A stretch of 64,000 nt of DNA from Aselliscus stoliczkanus (lineage: Eukaryota; Chordata; Mammalia; Chiroptera; Hipposideridae), in contig CM066740.1 in the NCBI GenBank assembly GCA_033961575.1, positions 92,983,117-93,047,116 of the forward strand, in the 5' to 3' direction. Position numbers and translations under genes: made by a program. This document shows positions 1-11,400 of this stretch, piece by piece. Each line of letters opens with the position of its first letter. Position 1 is the stretch's first letter. The notes under the pieces are model-generated. The model worked only from the letters and a program-made list of their open reading frames with translations. It was not told where the DNA came from and ran no database searches.

Positions 1-60
1 CGTCACGGCCCAGGGGCCCTCAAACCAAGGCAGCAACTGGATCAATCAAATTCATGAGAG

Positions 61-220
61 GGGCGGCCGGTTGGCTCAGGTGGTTAGAGCGCAGGCTCGT
101 AACACCAAGGTTGCCAGTTCAGTCCCCACATGGGCCACTGAGCTGCGCCCTCCACAACTAGATTGGAGCTGATGGGTCCTGGAAAAACACACTGTTCCCC
201 AATAAAAATAAAATAAAATA
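61..220 (+). mobile_element. tRNA-derived SINE, long-body type
   Basis: The head reads GGCCGGTTGGCTCAGGTGG with tRNA-like A- and B-box spacing. It is followed by CCCACATGGGCCACTGAG, CTCCACAACTAGATTGG, TGTTCCCCAATAAAA and an A-rich AATAA tail. It is flanked by imperfect 11-bp target-site duplications, AAATTCATGAG at 48-58 and AAATTTATGAG at 221-231, which fix strand and ends. The body resembles the SINE I remember from rhinolophoid bats. Confidence 0.85.
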
Positions 221-963
221 AAATTTATGAGTTTTAACAAACATTGGATTCAAACTGTCTCTCTGGTGACTAAGCACTAATCCGAAAACACACTGGGCAC
301 AAGCGTCCCCCTTGCTGCACCGGGTTTGCTCTCTGCCAGGCCCTCCCTGACAGTAGAGCTGAGTTGTCCGTCCTCGCAGGCTGCTAAACATGGGGTCCTG
401 CCCCCATCTGTGCCCCGCGGCAGCAGGTCAGGGATGTGTCCCATCTCTCCTGCAATGACACTTCACAACTACGTTAAGCCACTGAGTCACACTGTTGGCC
501 AGTGCTGAGGAGCCCAGAACTCAGCAAACACCGCGTGGCGTCAGGTTCCCTGTCGACCTGCACAGGATGCGTCCTTCTAAGAGCTCAGCTTGTCTCCAGC
601 TCCCTCTAACTCCAGGCAGAGGAACGTGACCCACAGGATCACTGCGCTAGAACTGAAACGCAGAGGGGTTATTCAGGCTCTGCTTTGCAGCCAAGGGACC
701 TTAGACAAAGCCGTGACGCAGGCCCAACCTTCTGCCGCCCAGCCCACCCACGTGCGCCGCGTGGGCGTCTCTGTGCAGGGGGCCAGCGTGGATCACTGCC
801 CCTGGGGCCAGGGGCCCCTCCCTTCAGCCCCTCCCCAGGGCGCTCGGCAGGCAGCTCTCTGCACCGCCAGGTGGGAGTGACTCATTCCGGGTCTCATCAA
901 GGTGGTTACAACTGGTGAGCAATTTATGCTCCCAGAGGCTCTCAAATTTAAGTAGAAAGAGAA

Positions 964-1018
964 GGAACCTTCCTTCCTCCCTTCTCCCCTCCCTCTCTCC
1001 CTCCCTTCTTCCTTCCAC
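964..1018 (+). repeat. Pyrimidine-rich (CCTT)n tract
   Basis: An almost pure C/T run of about 55 bases (CTTCCTTCCTCCCTTCTCCC at its start). Confidence 0.85.
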
Positions 1019-1503
1019 AGGCATCTATTGCACAATTTTTATGCAAAGCTACATTTAAGGTGCAGGAATAAAGCTCTCACGGTCATGGAACTTCATCCAT
1101 GTTAGAAGAGGCAGAGACTAACCAATTAAAACCATCCACACACAGACTGTCTGGTACTGACAGGTAGTGTGGGGAAAATCCAGGGTGTGGAAGTTGGGGA
1201 GCAGGGAGGCCTGTCATGGAGGATGACTGGGGAGAGCTCACTGAGAAGCTGAGGTTTAAGCCGAAACCTGAAGGGTGTGAGGCAGGAGCCCAGGGTCCCT
1301 GCAGGGAAGACGCTCTAGACAGAGGAAATGCAAGTGCAAAGGCCCTGGGGCAGAGGGGCTGGAATGGAGCTGCAAGGGGCACCCACATATGCAGGGTCTC
1401 GGACCACAAAAGGACTTCATTTTCCTCTGAGCGAGACGGCAGCCCTTGCTGTGTTTTGAGCAGTGTGACATCATCTAATTTACAATTTAAAATGAGCACT
1501 CCA

Positions 1504-1622
1504 GGGCCGGCCAAGTGGCGCAATGGTTAAGCGCTGGCTTGGGAGGCGAGCAGCCCCGGTTCGGGTCCCACAGATGAGGGCCAGTGACACTGCCCTCAGA
1601 AAATAAATAAATAAAATAAAAT
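1504..1622 (+). mobile_element. tRNA-derived SINE, short type with perfect TSD
   Basis: The head GGGCCGGCCAAGTGGCGC and the B-box-like GGTTCGGGTCCCAC are followed by GAGGGCCAGTGACACTGCCC and an AAATAAAT tail. A perfect 15-bp duplication, AAAATGAGCACTCCA, lies at 1489-1503 and 1623-1637. This shows a fairly recent L1-style insertion. Confidence 0.92.
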
Positions 1623-2059
1623 AAAATGAGCACTCCACTGCAGCAGGAGACAACGTCAGAGCAGGGAGGCCGAAGAAGGCTCTTGCCATAATCCAGGTCT
1701 CAGGAGGACGGTCGGGCAGCAGGCGGGGATCTCGGGGTGCTGGGAGGGCAGACCCGGCAGGTCCACTGATGGACTGGATGCGAGGCGCAAGGCAGAAAGG
1801 AGCCTGAGTAGACGGTCACCTGATGGCGAAGCTCTGGGCGCTGTGCGAGGGTCAGTTCCCGAGTCGGGCGGAGCCAGCAGGCCTCCCGCTGGGCAATGTG
1901 CTGTTTCACACCTATTCTGGGGGGGAGGAGTAAGGCGCTCACGCGGTCACATGCAGGGCACATCAAACCAGAAATCCTAAAAGATCCTCAGCAGGTGAGC
2001 GCCACGACCTTCTGGAGAAGGTAACGTCCTGGAGAAACGCATGTGCCCAGCAGTCAGCC

Positions 2060-2184
2060 ACCCAGGGGCTGTCGTCTGTGACTGAGGACATCCTGCCAAG
2101 CCCTCCAGCCTCAGGTTCTGTGTAAAGCTGGGTCAATAATCCCCACGTGAAGGCGTTGCTCAGAAAATGAAATAAAGCACCTAG
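2060..2184 (+). repeat. MIR SINE remnant
   Basis: CCTCAGGTTCTGTGTAAAGC then GGTCAATAATCCC, and near the end AAAGCACCTAGCATC, follow the MIR core and tail order. An ACC/ATC tract starts right at its 3' end. Confidence 0.6.
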
Positions 2185-2214
2185 CATCACCACCATCACC
2201 ATCATTATCATCAC
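2185..2214 (+). repeat. Short (ATC/ACC)n microsatellite
   Basis: Trinucleotide mix CATCACCACCATCACC continuing to ATCATTATCATCAC, directly downstream of the MIR remnant. Confidence 0.9.
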
Positions 2215-4579
2215 GAGGAATTTACCCTGCTCCTTTTGTTTAAACAGTATGTAGTTCGTTTAATTCCTGGAAGCCAGCTCTCAGGTATTTGCAAATGATT
2301 CAGATACATTCAGAAGGAGCTTATTATTTTATTCTGTCCTCATTTGGGCTTCCACCCGGGAGATCTAGGCATAATCATATGTCAGCTTCCTGTCTATTTT
2401 CCCTGAAGACAACACAAGTAAAGTAAAATGTGTTCTCCTTCCCACTTGAGGGGCTGAGGGTCTGACAGCTAAGTGGCATGCACCACTCGCTGGCTAAACG
2501 CGCAGTGCCACACCGTCGCTGGGCGACAGCACTCTCTGCTCAGTCAGGCCGCCTATTTTGTACTCCTAGAACTCTGTACAGCCAGCCGCACTCTCTCTCT
2601 GTTACGTGTAGCAGTGAGGCAGGGAACAAGAAATATAAATCAGCTTTGGCACTGATTATGTGACTCAGTAGGTGGCAGGGCTGGTTGTCAAATTGCTTTC
2701 TAAAGGTATTTCAGTTAGATTCACAGTCACACGAGTCTGCACACCCGGGGCTAACGGGCGATGGCCAGGGACCAGACATATGCCTGGAATACAACACTGT
2801 CCAGGGATGGCTCCCAGGACAGTGGCTGACATCTGTCTCTCCACTAACCTCGTGGGCCACACCGGCACCGTGTTCAGCTCCCACTCAGAAACGCCCTCAG
2901 AGAGTGGGGAGTGAGGGCCGACTTGCAGTCCAGGACCAACAAGCCAGAGGAATGCAACCCATTGTGTTTAAATCTGCAGTTTGGACAGCCGGCTCTAAGA
3001 GCTCCAACTCTGTCTCAAGTGACCTGACTTCGGGCTAAGCCGGCCTTTACCGGCTCAAGTTGCAGAGAGAAGCCTGTAGATTAAAACAGGTATATCCACC
3101 AATTCAGCGGACAGTCTTTGCAGTCTGCTTCAGAAAGATCCAATTGTAAAGAAAATTTAAGACAACTGAGACACTGGAACGCTGATTAGGTATTTAGTGA
3201 CATTAAGACGTTACTATTAATTTTAATGCATGATAAAGCTATTGCAATAGCTTACACAATAGTCTTCATCTGTGAGCCGTACGATACTGAAATACCGGCA
3301 GATGAGACCATTCGAGGTGGGAGAGAGTAAGGGAGGCTGGCTGGGTGCACAGGCGCTGCTGGTGGCTGAGGCATGGGGGCTCGCCGCACAAGTCTTCCTA
3401 TTTATGTTGTGATTGACATTTTACATGACTCTTTTAAAAGCACACAGTACAGTTGGGAAGGTATATACATAAAAAGATAACCAACTTTGCAACTTAGCAC
3501 AGAAGAAAACGCCGGCCAGATTATGCCAGTAAGAAGGCTCGCTGCGGGGTGGAGAGAGGCCGTTCAAAGAGGCTGTGAGGAGGATGAGGTACCACGTAAC
3601 AGGAGGGGCCTGGGGCCGCGGCAGCCCCGCGCTCGCTGGGTTTCGGGCCCCTCACTGGGGCAGCAGGGTTTACCTCCTCCTACTTCCAACAGCCAGGACA
3701 GACGGAGTCAACAGTGGGATTTGTCAGCTGTGGGGACGGGCTGGAGACAGGGGTGCGTGCGAGAGCAGGGGGCAGCCCTGGGCTGCCTAGCGTGGGCGCA
3801 CAGACGCAGGAGAAGGCGGGGAGGGCAGCCTCAGGCCTCCGGCACGCACGGTGCGAAGGTCACAGCGATTCTCGGTCAAGCCTCTCACAGCCTGACTCTG
3901 CTTTTATTATTTGTACACCTTCAAAGGAGAAGTCATATTTTATCAGATCCTTACTTTGTATTTAACGGTCTCAGGAAAACACGCAGGCCAGAGCTCCTTG
4001 CGCCTTACGGAGCCCGTCAGTGCCTGTCCTCCCCGCGACAGGCCTCCTGTGAGGACACTGACAGGCCCGGGGCTGGGGTCCGTGTCTAAGGCCGCGCAGG
4101 GTCTGGGGGCGGCACCGGGCTCTCTCGGGGACACGGCAGATAACCACACACAGGGGAGTGGTGACATGATGAAGGCACATGCCAAATCTAAAGCCTTCAC
4201 GTTCTTTTCCAAAACACAATGCAGCCCACCCAATTTGGGGGCCAGATGTGGCCAAGTTCCCGTCTCGTCAGCTGCCTCAATAAAGTCATAAAACGGAGAC
4301 TGCGGAGGCAGGGGCTGACCCACTGACCGCCCTGACACGGGAGGGGCCGTCGGCTGTGCCTCGGCCCCACCTGCCTGAATTCATCGGGCCTGGATGCGGC
4401 CAACTTCTCTTCTGCCTGCAGCACAGGGCGGCACCGAGCCTGCGCCTAGCTCCTGCCACCCCCGAGGGGAAAGAGAACGTACAGGCCAAGGACGCGGCGG
4501 ACGGCCAGCGTGGGCAGGTGCCGGGAAGGAACGAACAAGCGGACAGCAAAACACCCGACGGGCGGTGAGGCTGACTTAC

Positions 4580-4931
4580 CGTCGCCGGGGGCGTGTTCGG
4601 GGTCTTCCGGAGGCGAAGACCATTTCTGCGGGGCCACCGGTGCTGAAGGGTCCCTAGGCACCCTCCAAGGAAACTGCAGGTTGTTTGGCCTGGGGTCGCC
4701 CTTTTGGGGGGTTTCAGGGGGCTTCATAGCTAGGTAGGCGCCCAGCGCAGCGACCAGGTTCCGCTTGTCCACACCGCCATCCACCTTGGGGCTGAGCTCG
4801 TCGGGCTGCAGCCGGCCGGGGGTCTGCAGCGGGCGGCTGGCGGGGTAGCCGGCCCAGGAGGCAGGGGCGTAGGTCAGAGCCGACGTTTGGGCCACGTAGT
4901 TCAGCACGCTGTCAGCGAGGGGATCCTCACC
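4580..4931 (-). CDS. PTPRN2: PTPRN2 coding exon, luminal domain (last exon in window)
   Basis: This 352-nt exon starts in phase 0 after ggcccctgcag and ends one base into a Gly codon at GACG|gtaagt. It carries 117 whole codons. The peptide opens GEDPLADSVLNYVAQTSALT and contains RLQPDELSPKVDGGVDKRNL, VAALGAYLAMKPPETP, APQKWSSPPED and ends APGD plus the split Gly. Human phogrin has ILTYVAQTSALTY, QLQPDELSPKVDSGVD, APQKWPSPLGDSED and STGDG in that order. The stretch between ALTY and LQPDEL keeps its length but almost none of its residues, while both flanks are strongly conserved. No transmembrane or catalytic part is encoded here. The following exon, expected to resume with the rest of that Gly codon, is not found in bases 1-4573. 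Confidence 0.96.
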
Positions 4932-5114
4932 CTGCAGGGGCCGGGGAACGAGACAGCAGCAGGTGAGTTCCCGCCCTCAGCCACGTGCACCGGGCCTGCA
5001 GCCTCCAAGCGCTAAACACACCGGGCGTCAGAAATGCACGCCCAGCACAGGCATGACGGCTGTCGGCGCCCTGATGGACCGAAGTCCGTCACTGCACTGG
5101 TTTCTAATAACAGC

Positions 5115-5640
5115 CTCACTGGGAGTAATCCACATGCCCTGACATTCACCCAATTCAGTTGTTTTTAGTGTAGCCAGAGTTGTGCAAACGCCGCTACTAT
5201 TACAGTATTCCAGAACATTCCCATCACCCCGAAAGAAGCCTTGTACCCATTCCCCGGCCCCAGCCCCCAGCAGCTACTCAGGGACATTCTGTCCCCGTGG
5301 ATTTGCCTGTTCTGGGCATTTTATGGAAAAGCGACCACACATGGCCTTGTGTCTGACTTTGTCCACATAGCATCATGTTTTCAAGGTGCCTCCACGGTGT
5401 AGCGTCAGTGCCTTATTCCTTTTTATGGCTGAAGAATAGTCTGTTTGAAAGATTCTGCATATTTGATTTATTCATTCATCAGCTGTTGGACACTTGGTTT
5501 TTTTCCTACTTTTTGGCCAATATGAATAGACTGCTGTGACTATTCGAGTACAAGTTTTTATGCTTTCGATTCTCTTGGATAGGCGCCTAGGACTGAACTT
5601 GCTGGGCGGTGCGGCAGCTACACTCAACTCACCAAGGAAC
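5115..5640 (-). mobile_element. Old LINE-1 3' end, antisense
   Basis: The text is the reverse complement of a familiar L1 3' segment. It includes GTGGATTTGCCTGTTCTGGG, GTTTTCAAGGTGCCTCCACG, TTTTTATGGCTGAAGAATAG, CAGCTGTTGGACACTTGG and GACTGCTGTGACTATTCGAG. These correspond to the sense phrases about "aacattatgctaagtg" and "ggcaaatccatag". Confidence 0.75.
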
Positions 5641-6389
5641 TGCCGAACGGCTTCCAGTGCAGCTGCGCCACCTGACTCCCCGCCGGCAGCACGGGGGCTC
5701 CAATCGTCCCACCGCCTCAGCCGCACTGTTCCCCGGCCACCCTGCCTGCTGCGTCCGTCCCGGTGGTCAGGAAGTGGCTTTGTTGGTTACTTAAATTGCC
5801 TGCACGTCCCCTGCCTCTCCCAGCAGCACTCTGCACCAGAAGTCGCCGGGTCAGTAATTAGATGTAACACGGAATCCATGGCAGAGCGAACACGGCCTTT
5901 CGGGGAGCAGCCCGTCCCCTCCGCACTCCCTCCATGAATGTTCCCTGGAAGACGCGTTCCCATCACACTTTCTTTTCCCACCAGACAAATCAAGGCCCAG
6001 TCGTCCTCACCTCCAGGACGGTTATAAAAACACCAGAAATCTCAATAGTCTTCCTCTGACGGCACCATCAAAACTGCATGGACAGTCATTCCCAACTTTG
6101 AGGCTCTCATGACGGTTACAGCGGTCCTCCAGGCACGCTCCACAGTGCAGAATGGGCCCGTGCACAACACATTTTAAAAATCTGGCCCACTGGTATTTTC
6201 CACACGTGCCTCCCTTGGGGCACGTGGTCACCGTTGAGTCAGTGAGGTGCGTGTCTTGGGACCTAGTTAAGATGTGCAGACATCACTGAATTTAAGACAA
6301 GTGGCCCAGACTCCTATGTCTGGCTATTTTCAAAAATATTTGGGGCTGGCCTCCCAGCTTTTGGTGTTAACAGGCTGGAATTCAGGAAA

Positions 6390-6540
6390 CGGGCTGATAC
6401 GGGTTCCTGTTTCCCCTCGCACATTTGAACTTGAGCAAATCACTTGACTTTTTAAGACTCAATTTTCCTCTGTCCAAGGAGGAGAAAGGACACTGTCTGT
6501 GGGGTTGTTTTATTTCTAAGTTGATGTGACTTTGAGCTGT
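6390..6540 (+). repeat. MIR SINE remnant
   Basis: The order TTGAGCAAATCACTTGACTT, CTCAATTTTCCTCTGTCC and GGGGTTGTTTT matches the MIR core. Confidence 0.6.
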
Positions 6541-6618
6541 CATCAAGGTGTTCACTTTTGTCTAAGTGCTAGCTGCAATCAACTGCTTCTGTTTTAGAGA
6601 AGAGGAAGTAAGATTCAT

Positions 6619-6671
6619 GAGAGAGAGTGGCGGGGGGGAGAGAGACAGAGGGAGAGAGACGGGGAGAGAGA
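6619..6671 (+). repeat. GA-rich simple repeat
   Basis: Purine-only runs of GAGAGA with a G7 tract. Simple sequence, no coding signal. Confidence 0.85.
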
Positions 6672-7269
6672 ATGCCAACACAACAAACAGCCCCTCCAGC
6701 AGTTTCCCCACAAACACGTGTTTTTAAGTGTCACCTTCGGCTCAGCCGAGCTCCATTCAGAAAGGCTCTGTGAACTGCTGGTCAGGCCACCACCCCAAGG
6801 GCTGGGATCCCGTCCAAATGCCCGCTCATGTGCTCACAGCATCTCTTCTCTCTTTGCTACACGTGCAATCAGCGGTGGCTTCTGCTCAAGGGCCTTAAAA
6901 CGCGGTGCGCTTGGACCGCTCCAGGAGAGGACGAGCCCGGCTGTACACAGCCCGGGGCAGGTCACAGCGGAGTGTGGGCCATGCCGGAAAAATGGCCTGT
7001 TTGGGGTCTGCTTATGCTCTGAGCCGGTGACGAGGGAGACAGCATAGGTCATCCAAACAACAGGCTGCGGAACAGAAAGCACTGGTGTAGGTGAGTCACA
7101 CCAGGCCCTTTGTAAACGAGGCAGCCCCAGGGGGTCCAGCCTGTGACCCAGAAGCCTGGGCCCGGGGAAGGTGCTGTCATGGCCGCCTCCTGCCGTGGCT
7201 CCGCAGTGAGGAGAAACCAGCAGGGGTGGCGGGGTCGGGGGCAGGGCTGTGTGAGCTGGCCCTCCAACG

Positions 7270-7345
7270 CGGATAAGCTCGGTGACCTTCGCTTCTGCAG
7301 TTAGCTAACCTCTCAGTCATCTGTGAAACGAGGGGAAATCAGTGC
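7270..7345 (+). repeat. MIR SINE remnant, short
   Basis: GCTAACCTCTCAGTCATCTG followed by TGAAACGAGGGG resembles the MIR core phrase for cctcagtttcctcatctg. Confidence 0.45.
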
Positions 7346-7487
7346 CAAACAGGGGCGCTGGTGGCGACTGCCGCCGTCATGTGCTTCACCTGCTCAGTCC
7401 ATTTTCTTTCCAGGAAGTCGTAGCCCTGCTGGGAAGGAGGCATCTGCCTGTCCCTTATTCCACTTTCAACTCTAAGTTTAAAAATCT

Positions 7488-7594
7488 GGCCGGCCGAGTG
7501 GCGCGGTGGTTAAGCGCTGGCCTAGGAAGCCAGCGGCCCCGGTTCGGTCCCACATGCGAGGGCCAGTGACACTGACCTCAAAAAAAAAAAAAAA
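7488..7594 (+). mobile_element. tRNA-derived SINE, short type
   Basis: The head GGCCGGCCGAGTGGCGCGG, the body ending CCAGTGACACTGACCTC and a pure A14 tail are all present. A short duplication, AAAAATCT, precedes the head and follows the tail. The clean poly(A) suggests a young copy. Confidence 0.9.
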
Positions 7595-8037
7595 TCTATG
7601 ACTCATTTTCAAACCCCCTATTTTGAAGACATTTTAAGCCTCAATTCAACAAACCTATGATGTCACGTTTCCTAAGACATTGGAGAATAATTTTTAAGAC
7701 TGTTGTTGCCTAAATCTGGAAATTAACAACCTGAAAGCGTGAAAACTGGCCAACATGGTGTGGCCACTTCTGGCACACAAATTTCTCAAACTGTGTGTCA
7801 CAGAAGTCCAATCTGGGCGTCCACGGTGTGGTCCGCCAGGCATGACACAGCACCTGCGGACGCTGCCGAAGCTTCCCTACGGTTACCCTGGAACGGAATT
7901 CCTTTCGGCACGTTTTAACCCATAGTGTCTCCACACAGGAGGAGTGGACTGTGTTCACCCACACATCCCAACGTGTTTGTTGCTGAGGCCAAGGGGGAAG
8001 AAGGCTGTTCAGATACCGACCCGATCCTGTCAGTACA

Positions 8038-8190
8038 GCTCTGTAACCTGCACAACCTGGGACAAGTCACCTAATCTCTTTGGACTTCACTTTTGCCACC
8101 TGCAAAACTTGGGAAATTCCTTTTTTTCCTTAAAGCTGTTGTGAGGATTAGGGAGAGTACAGGTCAAAGTGCCTAGCTTAGCTCATGGCT
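8038..8190 (+). repeat. MIR SINE remnant, good match
   Basis: CTGGGACAAGTCACCTAATC, CTTCACTTTTGCCACCTGCA, GTTGTGAGGATTAGGGAGAG and AAAGTGCCTAGC follow the MIR consensus in order. A long ACC/ATC microsatellite begins 20 bp after it. Confidence 0.8.
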
Positions 8191-8210
8191 CAGAGGAGGC
8201 GTCCATCACT

Positions 8211-8398
8211 GCCACCACCACCATCACCACCACCATCACCACCCCCATCACCACCACCACCACCACCACCACCATCACCCCCACTCCCACCATCACCATC
8301 ATCACCACTATCACCATCATCACCATCACCACCATCACCACCATCATCACCATCATCACCATCACCACCATCACCACCGTCACCACCACCACCACCAC
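8211..8398 (+). repeat. (ACC/ATC)n microsatellite, about 190 bp
   Basis: Uninterrupted trinucleotide phase of CCA, CAT and CAC mixtures. All six frames are open through it because it lacks stop trinucleotides, giving Pro-, Thr/Ile-, Gly/Asp- or Met/Val-rich products that are not genes. Confidence 0.97.
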
Positions 8399-10104
8399 TG
8401 CTGTGTGCCAAGCTTTAGGTTACATTCTGTGGGGGAAGAATGACTCAAGCATGGACCTGCCTTCAAATAGCCTGCAGACTGAAATGCAAGTTACGTCACA
8501 GACAACAGTAACTGTAATTGAAAGATTATTAAAGAGGTTATCGCACTGCCTGCCTCCCAAACAGTGAGAGTCGTGGGAGTGCCTCCTCTGCTCTCAGCCC
8601 CACCAGGGCCGGGGTACCGTGCTGACGTCAGGCCTCCTGCCTGTCACATCCGCCCCAGTCCCAGGCTGCACAATCTCGCCTCCAGGCTGCCAGGAAGGCC
8701 TAGAGGCCCCCGGAGCCCACATGCCGGCAAACACTGAGTGGAAGCGGCTTCTGTCCATACACTGGTCACTCTGCTCATCAGATAGTCTCTTGTGCCAAGG
8801 ACTCAAAACAATGTAGGAAACCCAAATTGGGCCATCTTTTGACCACATAACAAACATTTTCTCCAGTTTGTCTCACAGCCCGAAGGCAGCGTTGACAAGC
8901 ACACTGATCAAGACGTGGTTGCTGCTGGCGTGACATGGCACCCAGCAGTGGGGCTGTCCAGGCTTCCTAATGAGGTGGCCCCACGATGCCATTGGATGCG
9001 GTCAGATCTGGGAGCTGGGGGGGTGCTCAGACATGACCACCAGCTCATTAATGCGGTTGGGGTGACAGCACTGTGCCTTCCTGCGCTCGGCCCAGAGGGG
9101 GTGGTCCTGGCGAGTTCTCTCTCTGTCTCTCTGGGACTTGCTCTCCAGCTCCACCCACGTCTGTCTCTGTCCTCCCCACCCCAACTCAACCCCGTGAAAA
9201 GGTTGTCAGTGCTTCACCGTGCTCAGGCTCCCAGAGGCCCGCCCGTGAGCACAGGAAGGAGTCTGGAGGTGTCAGTCCTACTGACAGCGCTGTCACCAGG
9301 ACAACAGACACTTCTGCATTCAGAGGAGCTTCATGCTGGCCTGTCTTTGACCAAGACACCTGTATGGTCTTTGCAGCCAAGACATGGAGCTTTTAGTTAG
9401 AAAATGTCCCCAAACAGTTTCCACAGAGGCCACAAAATGCACAAGGTTGAAAAGGTTCTGAGTTCTAATCCACGGGGCGGGCGGCTTGTGCGGGAAGCTG
9501 ACAGGAGTGCAGGGTGCGGATGCGAGGTCACGGGTGTCTGCAGATGGCGTGGAACTCCTCTGCGGAGCACTCAGCAGGTGTGCTGGTCCCGCCCCGCCCA
9601 CTCCGCACTGCCCCCGCCTCTGTGCGTCCGACCTCATGGTTTGCCTCTTGTCCTTCCAGCCGCTGCAGCGCAGCCTGGTCCCCGCAAGCGGGGAGTGAAG
9701 GGAGGAGTGAGTGACGCACAGGGCCACATCCATTGGTCTGTGGCCTTAGGTGAGCGCGCGGCCAGCAGGGCCGGATCCCTGCGGGCAGCAGAGTGCCAGC
9801 CACCAAGTGGGCCCTGCTCCCGAGACTAGTGCCCGGCCGTTCTCTGGCTTGGCGAGTTCTAATTCTTGTTGACCCTCTGGACAGGGTGTGGGCACCACGA
9901 CCCCTTTTTACAAATGAGGAGACAGGCCTCCAGTGGGTAGGGAGCAGAGAGGGACACAGCCCCCGGCGGCTGCTTTGGGCCGTGTCACAGGAACAGCAGG
10001 CTCGGCCTACAGTCTGGTGGAAAACGACAGAATTTGGGTTAACAGAGTTTGGAGGGGGAACTTGGTGACCTTGCTTTTGGCTTAAAAAATGAACATGGAA
10101 AAGC

Positions 10105-10230
10105 TAAACAGAAATTCCTGGGTTCTGATTTCAGCTTGACTACCAATGAAGTGTTTGAAATTGCACATCTCACGCCCTCTGTGTCTGGCCTCAGTAGCTC
10201 ACTCTGTAAAGTCAGATGACTGGAGGGTTC
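10105..10230 (+). repeat. MIR SINE remnant
   Basis: CCTGGGTTCTGATTTCAGCT, TGACTACCAATGAAG and TGGCCTCAGTAGCTCACTCT followed by GTAAAGTCAGATGA resemble the MIR core. Confidence 0.5.
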
Positions 10231-10252
10231 AAGGGATCTTGCCGTCTGGTGG

Positions 10253-10680
10253 ACATTGGGGGCTGCTACGAACAAGGCTGGTGGACGCCGTGCTGACACT
10301 CATGTGCGGGTTTCCTTGTGAACATGAGCTGTCCTTCCTGTTGGGCAGACGCCCAAGTGTGGACCTGCTGCACCCCATGACAGGTGAACGTCAACCTGGA
10401 GAAGCGCCCAAGAGCGGTTGTAACATTTGTTTTCACGAATCCGAGAGCTTCCATTACCCGACATTCTCACCAAGGGTTGGTATTACAGCCTTTTTAAAAA
10501 AAATCAGCCGATCTAGTGGATAGGAAGTAGCAGGTTTGGGGCTGCATTTTCCTAATGAACAGTGATGTTTAGCGCCTGTGAAGCCCCTTATTGGCCATTT
10601 GCACATCGTTTTCATGAAGTATCTGTTCAGAACTCACACATTTGTGTCGTTTTGCTCATCTGCTTTTCTCTCTACCTGTA
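10253..10680 (-). mobile_element. Old LINE-1 3' part, antisense, first copy
   Basis: The order of phrases matches antisense L1: GGACATTGGGGGCTGCTACG, TTTCCTTGTGAACATGAGCT, CATTACCCGACATTCTCACC, TTTCCTAATGAACAGTGATG, then CTTATTGGCCATTTGCACAT. It is followed directly by a second fragment that starts again at an earlier point of the same consensus. Confidence 0.6.
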
Positions 10681-10684
10681 TTAA

Positions 10685-11400
10685 GGTATGACTGACACAC
10701 GCTAAGTAGGACACGTTTGTTCTGACACAGGAGAACACCCACCTGTGAACCCATCACCGGAGTCAAGACAATGGACATCGTGGCCCTGAAGGCTCCTCTG
10801 CCCTTTGGGACACTGCACCCCACTCCTCCCACCCCCAGCCCCTCAAGCACCCCAGTTTGCTATCTGTCCCTGCTACACTGCTTTGTTTTTTCTAAAAGTT
10901 TGTATAAATGGAATTATAACAGTGTGTGTACTCTTTCTCTGTCTGTCTTTCAGTCAGAATGACTTTTTGGAAACTGACCCCCGCTGTTGCACGCCCCGAT
11001 AGTCACTCATTTTCACCGCTGAGCACCCTTCCATAAGACGGATCAAGCGCAATTTGTTATTCACTTGTTGATGGGCATTTGGGCTGTGTCCCATTGTTGT
11101 CAATTACTATGAAAGCATCTATGAATATTCATATACAGGTTTCCAAATGGACAAAGCTGTCATTTATCTTGGGCAGGAGTGGGGTGCCCAGATCAGAGAG
11201 CAGCTGTGCATCTAATCTCTTAAAAAACCATGAAATGTTTCCCAAAGCAGCTGCCCCGCTTCACATTCCCACCAGTCGTGTAGGTGAGCGACAGTCCCTC
11301 TGCCTCCGTGACATCGCACGGCATGGTCAGGCTCTGTGTTCAGCAGTTTTTAGGTATATCATTCTGTAAATATCAATTACATGTTGTTCAAATTTTCTAT
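10685..11400 (-). mobile_element. Old LINE-1 3' part, antisense, second copy
   Basis: The phrases TGTGAACCCATCACCGGAGT, TGTATAAATGGAATTATAAC, CACTTGTTGATGGGCATTTG and CTGCCCCGCTTCACATTCCC occur in antisense L1 order. The fragment overlaps in consensus with the copy at 10253-10680, so two separate insertions or a duplication are needed to explain both. Confidence 0.7.

Larger units (their letters stand above)
1..4579 (-). other. PTPRN2: PTPRN2 intron, first 4.6 kb after the exon at 4580 (continues outside)
   Basis: No exon of PTPRN2 or any other gene was recognised on either strand. The stretch holds two SINEs (61-220 and 1504-1622), a MIR with an adjoining ACC/ATC tract (about 2060-2214) and a pyrimidine-rich tract (964-1018). 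Bases 3060-3480 form a mixed AT-rich island with an 18-bp palindrome. The rest looks like diverged single-copy intron. Confidence 0.8.

Noticed and set aside
1..4573. Search for the next PTPRN2 exon
   Set aside because: No minus-strand frame resembling the expected following segment (an Arg-Ile-His-Thr-Leu-Leu-like start) was seen, so it lies outside the window.
8169..8567. Thr/Ile-rich 132-codon frame and its shadows
   Set aside because: Direct translation of the ACC/ATC microsatellite.
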